From contig CAIIXF020000008.1 in NCBI GenBank assembly GCA_903813345.2, positions 12,119,278 through 12,183,277 of the forward strand: DNA of 64,000 bases, read 5' to 3'. The notes below the pieces were generated by a model. It was not told where the DNA came from. It saw nothing but the letters and a program-made list of their open reading frames with translations, and did not search any database. Source of the stretch: Owenia fusiformis. Its lineage: Eukaryota; Annelida; Polychaeta; Sabellida; Oweniidae. How positions within the stretch are numbered: the first letter of the stretch is position 1; each line of letters starts with the position of its first letter. Of the stretch, positions 1 through 10,640 are shown in pieces. The position numbers and the translations under genes are program-made.

Positions 1-445
1 CTCTCATGACCTCTTAGCCTCATCTGATCACGAAAAGCTTTTCCACATTGCTTGCAGACATGTGGTTTCTGTTCATTATGTAAAAGAACATGGTGTTTAA
101 GCCCTGCTTTGGTTTTACACTTAAAGCCACAAATATGACACACATGACCGATACTATCATGAGTAGACACCCTATGACCAATTAGGCTGATCTTACTTGA
201 AAAAAATTTCTTGCATGTGTGACAAAAATGGAAATTCCTTTGGTCTTTATGGGACATCATATGTACAGTCCAAGTATGAAAAGAAGGAAATCTTTGGGGA
301 CAAGTGTTACACTTCAATGGTTTTGGTCCATGATGGTTCCGCATGTGAGCAAAAAAGATATGATTGTCCCTCATTGTTGTATCACAAGTGTCACAATGGT
401 AGTTTCTATATCCCATCGCATCAACAGTAACAAATGGTCTTGGCC
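1..445 (-). CDS. Terminal zinc-finger exon M7 (partial, runs off the left edge)
   Basis: A long open frame without its own start codon begins just after an acceptor (TTTCAG, AG at 447-446), phase 1, as in its neighbours. The leader reads PRPFVTVDAMGYRNYHCDTC, and five C2H2 fingers can be followed before the window ends inside the fifth linker. Closest relative is M6, with the same leader and the same finger-2 pattern containing Trp. It has no in-frame ATG near the 5' end, so it must be spliced to an upstream exon. The remaining fingers and the stop codon lie outside the window. Role by family: sequence-specific DNA binding in a BTB factor. Confidence 0.8.
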
Positions 446-1007
446 CTGAAACAAGAAAAAATAAATCAATACAAGACAACATGCCTCATGTTTAAATGTA
501 ACTATGTATTAGAAATACAAACCGAGAATTGAGTAAATTCAAAACTGATACAACAATTGTAAGGTTTAGAACATTAATCTTCTCTTATACAAACCAATTT
601 TCATTGAAGTAGTGTTTCATTAAAGGGTGTCAAAATTTGTTGAAGTCATAACTGCATGTCAATTTTGGGTATCCAGAAGAGTAGTGGACAGTAGATTTCA
701 GAGGTCAAATCTAAGATTGTGGGTACTTTTGATCATTATATAACTGTTTTTATGTAAATGTGTATTAGCAGTCCTCTGTGGAGACATGATAAAGACTTTT
801 ATGTATTAAAACTCTTACTATATAACACACATGTTAAACACTCCAAAATCTACTCACTAATATTCAAAACAGAAAGACTACAGCGAAATCACAATGAGGC
901 AAAAAGTATTTTCTGCTAAAGATTATATTTATAGCATTACAATTATAAAGTTAGTACAACCCTTTAAGGAATGGGAGGCCACCAACATGTGTCCTCATTT
1001 TCCTTGG
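446..1007. other. Spacer between terminal exons M6 and M7
   Basis: AT-rich DNA holding the 3' UTR of M6 and the intron before M7. No coding frame, RNA gene or repeat with clear ends was recognised. Confidence 0.5.
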
Positions 1008-1642
1008 CTATAATTTCACTCGTCCTCTTCCACATGTCTTTGAATGAGAACACAGGGAGGACAATTGTGCAAAGCTTTTTTCACAATTTTTACATTCATA
1101 TGGTTTTTCTCCCGTGTGGATCCTTTCATGAACCATTAAATTGTCCTTGCGTCCAAATTTTCTTCCACAGTTCTTACAAATAAAACGTTGTTTATGACAC
1201 CTCTTATGAGTTGTTAGCCTAATAGGATCACTAAAAGCTTTTCCACATTCCTGGCATATGTGTGGTTTTGTGTCTCTATGTATATATGAGTGTCGTCTCA
1301 GAAGACTTGAAGTCTTCAATTTCATGCCACATATATGACATACATGGAATATAGTATCATCATGGGTTAACAGATGACGATCCAGATTTTTCTTACTTTT
1401 CAAACTAAAGCTGCATATGGGACATTGATAATTTTTTTCATCTTTATGACTTGCCATATGTGTTGTCCATTGATGGAGTGAGTCACTTCTGTTTGGGCAA
1501 TTTTTACACCTCAGTGGATTTGGTCCATGATGATTCTTCATGTGAGCAAAAAACAGCTGATTATTTCTAAGTGTTGCCTCACATGTGTCACAATGATAAA
1601 CTCTTGTTCCCTTCTCATCTACAGTCACAAATGGCTTTGGTC
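1008..1642 (-). CDS. Terminal zinc-finger exon M6 (7 fingers)
   Basis: The exon starts after a TTTCAG acceptor (AG at 1644-1643), phase 1, and ends in its own stop at 1008. The leader GPKPFVTVDEKGTRVYHC is the one shared by type-B terminal exons. Seven fingers follow in about 175 residues. The first has an extra His after its zinc-binding pair (HMKNHH), the second contains Trp in its helix, and the sixth is joined by the classic HTGEKPYEC linker to the seventh. The seventh ends in Cys instead of the second His (CSHSKTC), so it is C2HC. The apparent ATG upstream of the leader lies in the intron. Expected partner: the shared BTB plus six-finger module at 17-19.7 kb. Confidence 0.87.
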
Positions 1643-2538
1643 CTGAAACAATGAAGAAAAAATCAATATTGATCCATATGTCCGTTAAACAGAGAATCAA
1701 CGAAATTAATTTAAATTCTTTTTTTTATATTGTATTTCTTGATTTCAAATTATAACAAAATAACACAAATACATTAGGGGCTTTGTAAGATTCATTACAA
1801 GCGACTTGATAATGAATGATAATTCACAAAACTAGGTCTGCAAATCTGGTAGTAATGATACTATAACCATAATAGGTCACTTGACTGCCTAATTCTTTTC
1901 AAACTTGGATATTTTTTAATAACTCCTCAGTTTCCTCAAATGCTTTTCATTGAAGGTTCTGTTGCAGCTATGAAATAAATTGAGATAATGCAGTAGGCAT
2001 ATATGTATTACACCACAGGAAATTCATCCACAGAGTATTCAGTCTAGACAAACAAAACATGTATTTTTCTATTAATATGAAATGTGTATTCGGATCCATT
2101 CAGATTTCACTATTAAAAAACTCTGGAGGAAATATCTCATTGAATAATTTGTGTGAATTAATGCCTGGACATCTTATTCCTGATATATATCCTAAAATTG
2201 TCCTTTGACCTAACTTTGTTTCTCAACTCATTTGATACTTCTGTATTTGAGTAATTCAAAGAATTTCAAAATTACATCAAAGAAAGACCATGCTACATAA
2301 CCATATTACACCAAACTGAGGACATCATAAGTATGCACATATTTTCAAAGTAAAGAATAAATGAAAAATACTTTAAATTTATTTCCAATACTGAAAAATA
2401 CACAGCAATTTAAGATTAATCTACAGCTAAAATACAAATTTCAGCATTTTTAAAGCAATGTACTGTATGTATATTATTTAAGCAATGCTAGAAATAAGCT
2501 GACTTTTCACCATACATCTCTACTTTTGTCTTATAATA
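1643..2538. other. Spacer between terminal exons M5 and M6
   Basis: AT-rich non-coding DNA expected to hold the M5 3' UTR and the M6 intron. A reverse-strand AATAAA (TTTATT near 2377) could serve M5. Nothing else was recognised. Confidence 0.4.
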
Positions 2539-3185
2539 TTACTCCAACTTGATCAACCTCTTGTTGCAGTTTTTGGAATGAACAATCAAGGAATTCATTT
2601 GTGCATATTTTCCACCACAATGTTCACACTTGTATGGCTTCTCGCCAGTATGGAGTCTCTCATGAACCATCATATTATATGACTTTCCAAAGCTCTTCCC
2701 ACAGAATTTACAAATATATGGCTTTGTATGTGTTTTCATATGTATTCTTAACATCTTCTTATGTTGATATGCTTTTCCACATAGTTTGCATGCAAGTGGT
2801 TTTTCTTTTTGATGTAAGAATTCATGAAATCGCAGGTTATCATAAGATTTCAGTTTTTTGCCACATATTTGACAAATGAAGAATTTATTTTTATCATGTG
2901 TGTTCATGTGAAGATCTAGGCTTCTGTTGGTTGTTAATTTAGCATTACAAATATTGCACTGAAAATTGGCTTGGTTTCTATGAGTCATCCTATGCTCAGT
3001 CCAGTATGGTATAGACCATGTGCGAAATGAACACTCCAGACATCTAAATGGATTTGATCCATGGTGTCCTTCCATGTGAGTTAAAAGTTTCATAGGTTTG
3101 GGAAATGTTTCTTCGCAAGTATCACAGTTGAATATTCTCACGCCATGCTGATCAACAGCGACTAATGGACGCTGATTTGCAAGCA
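2539..3185 (-). CDS. Terminal zinc-finger exon M5 (7 fingers)
   Basis: Begins after a TTTCCAG acceptor (AG at 3187-3186), phase 1, and ends at its own stop (2539). The leader (LANQRPLVAVDQHGVRIF) is the most diverged of the type-B leaders but keeps the V-D-x-x-G-x-R core before the first finger. Seven fingers follow. Finger 2 has the CLEC...W pattern, fingers 3 to 5 have their own recognition helices, finger 6 is GKSYNMMVHERLH with a TGEKPYKC linker, and finger 7 is C2HC (HSKNC). The 215-residue length matches M6 and P1 to P4. No independent start codon is plausible because the only near-5' Met-like codon (GTG) sits on the splice junction. Confidence 0.86.
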
Positions 3186-4509
3186 CTGGAAAAGAAAAAG
3201 ATAATAGTTTAAGGTCTACATAAAACTCATTCCAGCTTCAGAAAACAATATAAACATTTATTATTTCCATGCTGTGATACTCGTTCTCTCATTGGTCAAT
3301 CAGATACCATGTGACTAAAAATAGATAGAGTTATTCAATGTACCCCTGCTTTGAAAATGTATTGTGTGTAGAGTGTATTCCCCAGCAATGTCGTCATTTT
3401 GATTGAATATATACAGGTTATTTAATGGGAGGTTTTGGATACAGGGTATATCTGAGGGAAATACAATATAAATTGTAATTTAACCAAGGGATATACCCTG
3501 TATCAAAAATCGAGCATTTAATTACTAATTTATTCTATACTTAGTAGATTATGAGGGTTTATAGTCAAGTCCCCTGGCTCAGTATCTACTCTCTGAATTT
3601 GTGACGTCGTAGATCTGATGAGTGGGTGATATGATATCAGCAGGTGATATATATCACCAGCTCACTTCAGATATCAATTATATTCCTGCATGTTATTAAC
3701 CTATAACATATCTGCACTGCAATGTGAGCGAGACGTTTGTAAAAAGAATACAAACTTAAGAAAATTTGGATATGATAATCTTTATTACCATTGGTGTATT
3801 GAAAATAATTACAATTACATCATATACACTGACAGCCAATAATAAATAACAATGCCTGCAACTGAAAAATGAATATTAAAATCACATTTAGGATTCCTCA
3901 AGTTAATATATTGCACCTCATTTGAACAAACCTCAAATTAAGAATAGCGACAAGTACATGTTTAAATGAATAAATATATCATTATGGATTTCAACTCCTA
4001 CATTAACTGCTATTTTATATCAGCCCAAAAAACACAAATTGTTATCAAGTACATTTATAAAATAAACTGATTAAAGTATAGTAGCTTGGTATTCAACTGA
4101 ATAGGGATGGAAAATTGCAGATTATCTACAGTAAAACCTGTCAAGTAAAACACACTTGTCTGTGAAACAACTATTTAAGATGAACACTTTCAAGTTCAAT
4201 GACCGAATGTTCAATGTTAACTGAACCATATATATATCATATATGATATATAGAATGCAGCCAAAAAGGAACAATTAAAACAGGGAACTAAGTTGTCTCG
4301 CTTACTTTCTATTCTGAACACCATTGGGACTTACTGAAAGTGTTCAGATTAGCAGGTGTTCACATTTCAAGCTTTATTCAATATGCGAGTCTATGGGAGG
4401 TAACAAAATTGAGAGCAAGAGTAGACATTGAGTGATGTTCAGAATAAAGTGGTGTTCGGATATAACCTACAGGTTTCACTGTGCTCTTAATTCTTTTGTA
4501 AATATGTGT
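3186..4509. repeat. Non-coding spacer M4-M5 with a hairpin and dispersed repeat
   Basis: Arms at about 3433-3452 and 3490-3509 pair with each other (core ATACAGGGTATATC against its complement), giving a hairpin. Around 3590-3660 there is a GACGTCGTAGATCT motif also seen in the 23.6 kb hairpin. The 4130-4480 stretch contains GTGTTCAGATT/GTGTTCACATTTC strings that recur near 20.0, 53.6 and 59.7-60.2 kb, so it looks like a dispersed repeat. No gene was recognised. Confidence 0.45.
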
Positions 4510-5324
4510 TCAGTTGTAAGCTATATAGTCAGATCCATAATTAGTAGTTTTTACTTCCAGTTCTTCTTTCCCACATGTCTTAGAATGTCCACACAATGCA
4601 GCCAGCTGAGTGAACTGTCTCCCACAAATCTTACACTCATATTCTTTCACTCCAGAGTGTACTTTTTCATGTTGTTTAAGGTTATATCTCCGACTGAACT
4701 TTGCCCCACATGTATCACATTCAAATGGTTTCTCATGAGAACTCATGTGCCTATTAAGTTGATCTTTCACAGCATATGATACGCCACATTGTTGACACAC
4801 ATGTGGTCTGATAGTTGAATGGTTTTTCTCATGAATTCTCAATGATTTTAAAGTGCTAAACATCTTTCCACACGTCAAACACACACCAGGTGGCTTTGCT
4901 GCCTGATTCTGTTTAAACCTAACCTTTCCATCTTCATGTACCATCAGTACATGCGATGCGAGGGATTTTTTCGATTGGTAAACCTTTCCACACGTTGGAC
5001 ATATCTGTGGGATCTTCTGGGCAATATTTCCTCCCTTGTGTATGTTAACAATATGGGCTTCCAGATTACATTGTAAAGAGAAAACTTTAGAACAGATTTC
5101 ACATTTCATTTGGCAAGGCTTATGTTGCCTTAAAACATGGTTACTTAATTTCTTAAAATTTAAGCTCCTCTTTTCACAGTACATGCATTTTAGTGGACGC
5201 TCAAAATTATGATTGTTCATTAAATGTTTCCGTAATGTCAACGCGGCCTTGAACGTTGCTGAACATACATCACAATTGTACACCAGACTGTCATTAGCAT
5301 CAACTGTGACATACGGATGTTCCC
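4510..5324 (-). CDS. Terminal zinc-finger exon M4 (8 fingers)
   Basis: Starts after a long-pyrimidine acceptor (AG at 5326-5325), phase 1, and stops at 4510. The leader GEHPYVTVDANDSLVYNC is of type A (N-C-D-V-C first finger, no Trp in finger 2, which reads LKCMYC). Eight fingers are visible. Finger 4 ends at VLMVH and is followed by a spacer of about 17 residues before finger 5 (GVCLTCGKMF). The last finger is C2HC (FTQLAALCGHSKTC), followed by a short tail of about 18 residues. Very close to M3: the last 20 bases of the upstream intron are almost identical in both, so M3 and M4 are a tandem duplicate pair. Confidence 0.87.
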
Positions 5325-5929
5325 CTGAAAAAAAGAAGAATACTGTACTGCACACAAAATATTTCTGAACTATTAACATTGTGGCATCTGAACTTCAGAA
5401 TTCATTGGGATCAAAAAGTGGTTCTAATAACATGACATCAAAATTAATTAATGTGACATCCATGGTAACATCCAAAACATTTAACTGGCAATATTATCGA
5501 GCCAAACCAAATAATGTTTATACATAGGTTTCCTTACTATTTTCCTGAATTTTCACATCCTTACTAACAAAGAATATTTTTCATAAAAAAATGAAATATA
5601 TTTATTATAAGCACCATTCAATGTAATGAGATATTCATACATATTTTTAGTAATAACAGATATACACGCAGTTTAACTGCTGTTAACAGAATTATAAATA
5701 GGCCATCCAAATAATAATACATCATGTACATGTACATTGTATTTTACATTATTCCCAGTCCCCAGAATATTTTAATTTATTTCATGGAAAATCTTGTAAA
5801 GTCATATTTACCCTTTACATAGGGAATTATCCAGACCTTATGATATTGTGAGTTTGTTCTAGTGTCATAGCTAAAGCAAGAGTGTGTATTGGCAGTGATA
5901 TGACCAGCTCAACAAAGAACCTAAAATGC
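5325..5929. other. Spacer between terminal exons M3 and M4
   Basis: AT-rich non-coding DNA. An ACATGTACATGTACATTG stretch lies near 5725. Reverse-strand TTTATT near 5776 is a possible poly(A) signal for M3. Nothing else was recognised. Confidence 0.4.
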
Positions 5930-6822
5930 TTATCGCATGATGAGATTTGCATCAACAATCATATTTTCTCCTTTGCCAGACTTACTACAAGTTCTAGTAT
6001 GCCCGCACAAGGCAGCCATCTGTGTGAAACATCTTCCACACGTTTTACACTCATATTCTTTTACTCCAGTATGTACTTTCATATGTTGTTTCAAGTTATA
6101 TTTACGGCTAAACCTATCACCACATACCTCACATGTAAATGGTTTCTCATGGGATCTCATATGTCTCTTGAGTTGACATTTTATGTTATAAGAGACACCA
6201 CATAATTGGCACACATGTGGTCGGATAGTTGAATGGTTTTTCTCGTGAATCATAAGACCTTGTTTGGTCATGAACACCTTTCCACAAGTTTGACACACAC
6301 GTGATAGCTTTTCTTCCTTATCCCTGAACCCAATTTTGCCATCCCCGTGTATCATCGATATATGATTACGAAGACCTCTTTTACATACAAAAACCTTTGC
6401 ACAAGTTGGACATGTATAGGTTGGCCTCTCTGCATGTGCCTTTCTCATGTGTAGTCCTAAATTATATTTATTCCTATATACTTTTCCACATGTTTGACAT
6501 GTCTGAGGGAGCTGCATAGCAGCATATCTTCCTTTATGTACATTATTCACATGGTATTCTAGATTCCTTTGCATTGGGAATACCTTAGGACATAAATCAC
6601 AGTGTATTTGATTTGGCTTATGCTGCACCAAAACATGATTGCCGAGCTTCTCAAAGCCTGCGCATCTCTTGCTACAGTACATGCATTTTAATGGATGCTT
6701 AAATGTATGTGCAGTTCTTATATGTTTTAATAGTCTGTAGCTGGATTCAAATTGCAATGAGCATACGTCACAATTGTACACCAGCCTGCCATAATCATCA
6801 ACTGTGAGATATGGGTGTTCAC
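5930..6822 (-). CDS. Terminal zinc-finger exon M3 (9 fingers)
   Basis: Acceptor AG at 6824-6823, phase 1; own stop at 5930. The type-A leader GEHPYLTVDDYGRLVYNC leads into nine C2H2 fingers. Compared with M4 it has one additional finger (YTCPTCAKVFVCKRGLRNH) inserted before the long spacer that both share. The last three fingers (HVCQLCGVSY, FTCEVCGDRF, YECKTCGRCF) align directly with M4, and the ninth is C2HC (CGHTRTC). A tail of about 18 residues follows. The in-frame Met codons upstream of the leader lie in the intron. Role by family: DNA-binding half of a BTB factor isoform. Confidence 0.87.
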
Positions 6823-8490
6823 CTGAAAAAAGAAGAATACTGTATACGACTGGATAAAAAAACGAAAGCAAATGAATGAAAAACAAGTGAGTGATTGCAA
6901 AAGCTCACCATGTGAGCTAACAATCAGAATATCTTTGGAAATTGACATGAGGATATATTTTACTGAACCCATTGTTCTAAGAACACAATGAATAGTTAAA
7001 GGAAAGGTATGATTACTGTACTAGATTAGTGTGAAACAAAAAAATATTTTACAATATACTGTAATTGTTTTAGTTTTTTTACCTAACAAGTCAACCATTT
7101 GACAAGTGGTATGGAGCTATATAATACCAACATTTACAAAATATAGTACTACTGTACATGTATTCCTTTTTAACAAAGCATCAAATATGTTATTTTCTTG
7201 TGCTACCCCATATTGTACATTCTTACTCATTTTTATGGCTATAACTTAACAAAATAAAAAATTGTTGAATAACTATGGCTGTGGCAGAGTTGAATCTCAT
7301 AGATTTATAATACAACTAACACGAGAACTACAGAATTCAAAATTGAAATTGTATTTATTTATAAATCTTAAGTAAAAGGAATGTTCTCAGATACAGGAAT
7401 ACATATATTTATACAGTTATTTTCATGATAATTACATAAAGATCTGGGATGGAGATAATACTTGTAAATTCAAAGTTTGCATTTTTTCAAATAAATACAT
7501 GAGTACTAAATACAGAGTAGGCCAAAAAATCATATTTTATTTTTTTATTTTTTCAAAAATGCATGATTTCAAAAATATTTTTGTTTTTCAATTATACCTT
7601 CATTTCTCGGGTTTACAATGTTAATACATGTACTAAACACTGTCAGATCAGAAAAGCTTGCAGAATCACTCTACTATACCTAACCCCTAGAAATGCATAA
7701 GATACTCTGTTTGTCTAATTGTATTGTTTAGTATGTTTTTGTAAGTACCTTATCAAAATCTAACAGTCACCCGATAAACCATTAATAAGGAACAGACAAA
7801 TAAAAACATATCACATAATCATTACTAATAAGCCAGATGGGTTGCTCATGAACACCAAATGCAAGGTATAGTAGAGAGAGAATGCAAATATTCACCATTC
7901 AAACATGACCGTGCTCTATTCGAATTTCTCAACCAATCAGAATGCAGCATAGCCAATATAGAACGTTCTCTAATTCTCCATAGATGCACGACCATGCTCT
8001 ATTCAATCTGCAATTTGCATTGTTTTGAGTGACGTCACATCTCAGCTGCACATCTGGGGCTCTGTCCGGGGATAGCTGTTCTTTTTTACTCCCTCCGTAA
8101 CTACTGTAACTATTTAACTATGGCTGACTTCAAGTTTATACACCGTATAAAATCTAAAACGGGGAGTAAAATAGAACAGCCCAAACAAATTCTAAAATTT
8201 TTCCGGCCGACTTCAGAATCTTGACAGCATGCGTATTCTTCCTTCATGCCCGTTCCACAGACACGGCGTTTACTAATTTTTATGTTTGAATCGGAATAAA
8301 TAATGATAGGCCATTCAATATGGTGAAATTCAGCACTCGTTGGACAGAATGTTAGTACAAATGCACTCACCTTCGGTTCGTGCTTTGTACAACATTCTGT
8401 CCAACTCGTGCTGAATTTCACCATATTGAATGGCCTATCATTATTTATTCCTTAATTAAAGCATTCATGAGTCTTAATGAACAAAGATAG
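6823..8490. other. Spacer M2-M3 with a strong hairpin
   Basis: Mostly AT-rich non-coding DNA. It contains a CCAATCAG-bearing segment with a GACGTCAC motif (7930-8040) and the 61-bp-arm hairpin at 8293-8451 listed separately. The apparent ORF over the hairpin (8110-8424, minus) has no recognisable domain. Confidence 0.45.
8293..8451. repeat. Long hairpin, 61-bp arms
   Basis: 8293-8353 and 8391-8451 are reverse complements with about two mismatches and a 37-base loop. Each outer end carries GGAATAAATAATGATAGG or its complement. It probably derives from a small fold-back transposon, but no clear target duplication was identified. Confidence 0.75.
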
Positions 8491-8495
8491 AGAGA

Positions 8496-8790
8496 AATCA
8501 TGAACTGCAATTGAATTTTATAAATGACAATTGGTCTCTATCTTAAAATCATACCCTGGCTGTTGATTCAACATTGGATTTACTATCTAATGAGACATAA
8601 ACTGCAAGTGTATTTTATAAATGACTATTGGTCTCTATCTTAAAATCATACCCTGGCTGTTGATTCAACACTGGATTTACTATCTAATGAGACATAAACT
8701 GCAAGTGTATTTTATAAATGACTATTGGTTTCTATCTTAAAATCATACCCTAGCTGTTGATTCAACACTGGCATTGCTGCATGAGGCATA
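8496..8790. repeat. Three tandem copies of a 97-bp unit spanning the 3' end of exon M2
   Basis: The string ATACCCTGGCTGTTGATTC recurs at 8551 and 8648, and with one change at 8745, giving an exact 97-base period. The copy nearest M2 contains the last codons and stop of M2. The other two lie in its 3' UTR, so the coding 3' end was copied into the untranslated region. Confidence 0.85.
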
Positions 8791-9823
8791 AAATCAGTTT
8801 GACTAATTCTCTCTTGAGATTCCATGAAATTTTGACTTTTTTCTTTACCAGAATCAACGCATATCTTTGAATGTCCACATAAGGCTGCCAACTGTGTGAA
8901 CTGGTTCCCGCATGTTTTACATGTATATCCTTTAATGCCACTATGAATTTTCTCATGTTGTTCAAGATTATATTTTCGCCCAAATTTTTCACCACATGTT
9001 TTACATATAAATGGCTTGTCATGAGATATTATGTGTCTCCGGAGGTGTTCTTTCAAGCCGTATCTGACACCACATTGCTGGCAAACATATTGTTTTTCCA
9101 TGCTATGTGCACTGTTTGTATGTGAACATAAGGCTGCCAACTGTGTGAATTGTTTCCCGCATGTTTTACATGTATATCCTTTAATGCCACTATGAATTTT
9201 CTCATGCTGTTCAAGATTATATTTTCGTCCAAATCTTTCACCACACGTTTGACATATAAATGGCTTGTCATGAGATTTTACATGTCTTCTGAGATATTCT
9301 TTCATGGCATATCTGACACCGCATTGTGGGCAAACATATGGTTTATCTGTGCTATGTATACTTTCGTGATTAATCAATGTACTTTTAGTAAGGAATCCTT
9401 TTCCACAAGTCATACATATATGATCTCGACACGATTCATGAACATTGACATGGTGCAACCGCATATTTTTTCTCGATGAATAAACTTTTCCACAAGTTGG
9501 ACAAGCATGAGGGACTTTCTTAAGATTTCCTCCTTTGTGTATTGCATTGACATGTTTGTAAAGATTCACAGCAATTGAGAATGTTTTGGAACACATTTCA
9601 CATTTCAACTGGTTTGGCTTATGCTCCCTAAGTACATGCTTACTTAAATTTTCGAAATCAGACCACCTCTTTTCGCAGTACATGCATTTTAGAGGGAGCT
9701 CATTGTTATGTTCAGTTATTATGTGTTTCCTTAATGCCATGCCAGAGTTGAACTGTGTCCTACATACATCACAATTGTACACCAGCCTCCCATTAGCATC
9801 AACTGTAAGATATGGTTGTTCAC
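8712..9823 (-). CDS. Terminal zinc-finger exon M2 (11 fingers, internally duplicated)
   Basis: Acceptor AG at 9825-9824, phase 1; stop at 8712. The type-A leader (GEQPYLTVDANGRLVYNC) is followed by eleven fingers, the largest set in the window. Fingers 6-8 (CGVRY, CGERFGRKYNLEQH, CGKQFTQLAALC) and 9-11 (CGVRY, CGEKFGRKYNLEQH, CGNQFTQLAALC) are a near-identical tandem copy at DNA level as well (about 9130-9340 against 8870-9080). In the first copy the final finger has been turned from C2HC into an ordinary finger (CSHTNSAH) that continues with MEKQYVC. The last finger is C2HC (CGHSKIC). A tail of about 45 residues ends inside the 97-bp repeat. Confidence 0.88.
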
Positions 9824-10640
9824 CTGAAAATAATAAGAATATTTCACTGGTTTATAAAACATTCTGAGGATACGTTACTATCTTAAGCTACATGCCCATG
9901 TTTACCATTTTTTATTTCATACTTATGGTTTGAGATTAAAATTTTTTCAAAACTTATGTGAACTTAAACAAGACACACAGTAATAATTGTCAACCTTTGA
10001 AGAGCCATGCTCCGATCACAGGGCTTCAAAATCCAGAATATCTTCTTTCTTTTTACTCCCTGCTATAAGCAGTTAGCATTTCCCCGATTAAGAACACGCA
10101 ATTTGAAGGAGGTACAGATTCTGGACACCTTAGAAGGATGTTGAAGAGCAAAATGGCTACCATGCTATTTGCCCAGCAATTCAAAACCTAATAAGATCTT
10201 GGCACTAGTCTGCTTTTGCATTTGTAAAATGTCCAAGTTAAACAGATTGAATGTTCTATCCAAATCCCCTTCAAGTTTACTCAACCTGATAATCACAAAA
10301 TAAAGCATAGATGTTCTGCAAAATCACCAAATAAGACATCTAAAATAAAAATTTCTCTTACTAATTTCTCTTCCTTTAGTCTCATTGATATGCTAGCTGT
10401 CAAGCTGAGGAGCTTTCTGCTTTCCTCAATGTAATGACCAAAATTTGAGCACAAAATGTAATTCAGGTATCTATATTTTATTTCATGCACATCAGAGCTG
10501 ATTTTTTCAAATTCAAAAATGCGTTTATTTAGAATGACAAGAGAAATCGAGTAGTTCTTGCGTAGGGTCAATGAAGTTATACATAATAGTATATTATACA
10601 TAAGTTTATTCTAAATGAAATATTGTAAAATAGATTAATA
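9824..10640. other. Spacer between terminal exons M1 and M2
   Basis: Expected to hold the M1 3' UTR and M2 intron. A reverse-strand AATAAA (TTTATT at 10605-10610) lies about 31 bases past the M1 stop and is a good poly(A) signal candidate. The 102-codon frame at 10293-10601 has no domain and is not called. Confidence 0.5.

Noticed and set aside
5882-6205. Plus-strand 107-codon frame over M3 and similar frames over M4, M2 and M5
   Set aside because: Antisense of C2H2 coding DNA, recurring because the fingers recur; no independent support.
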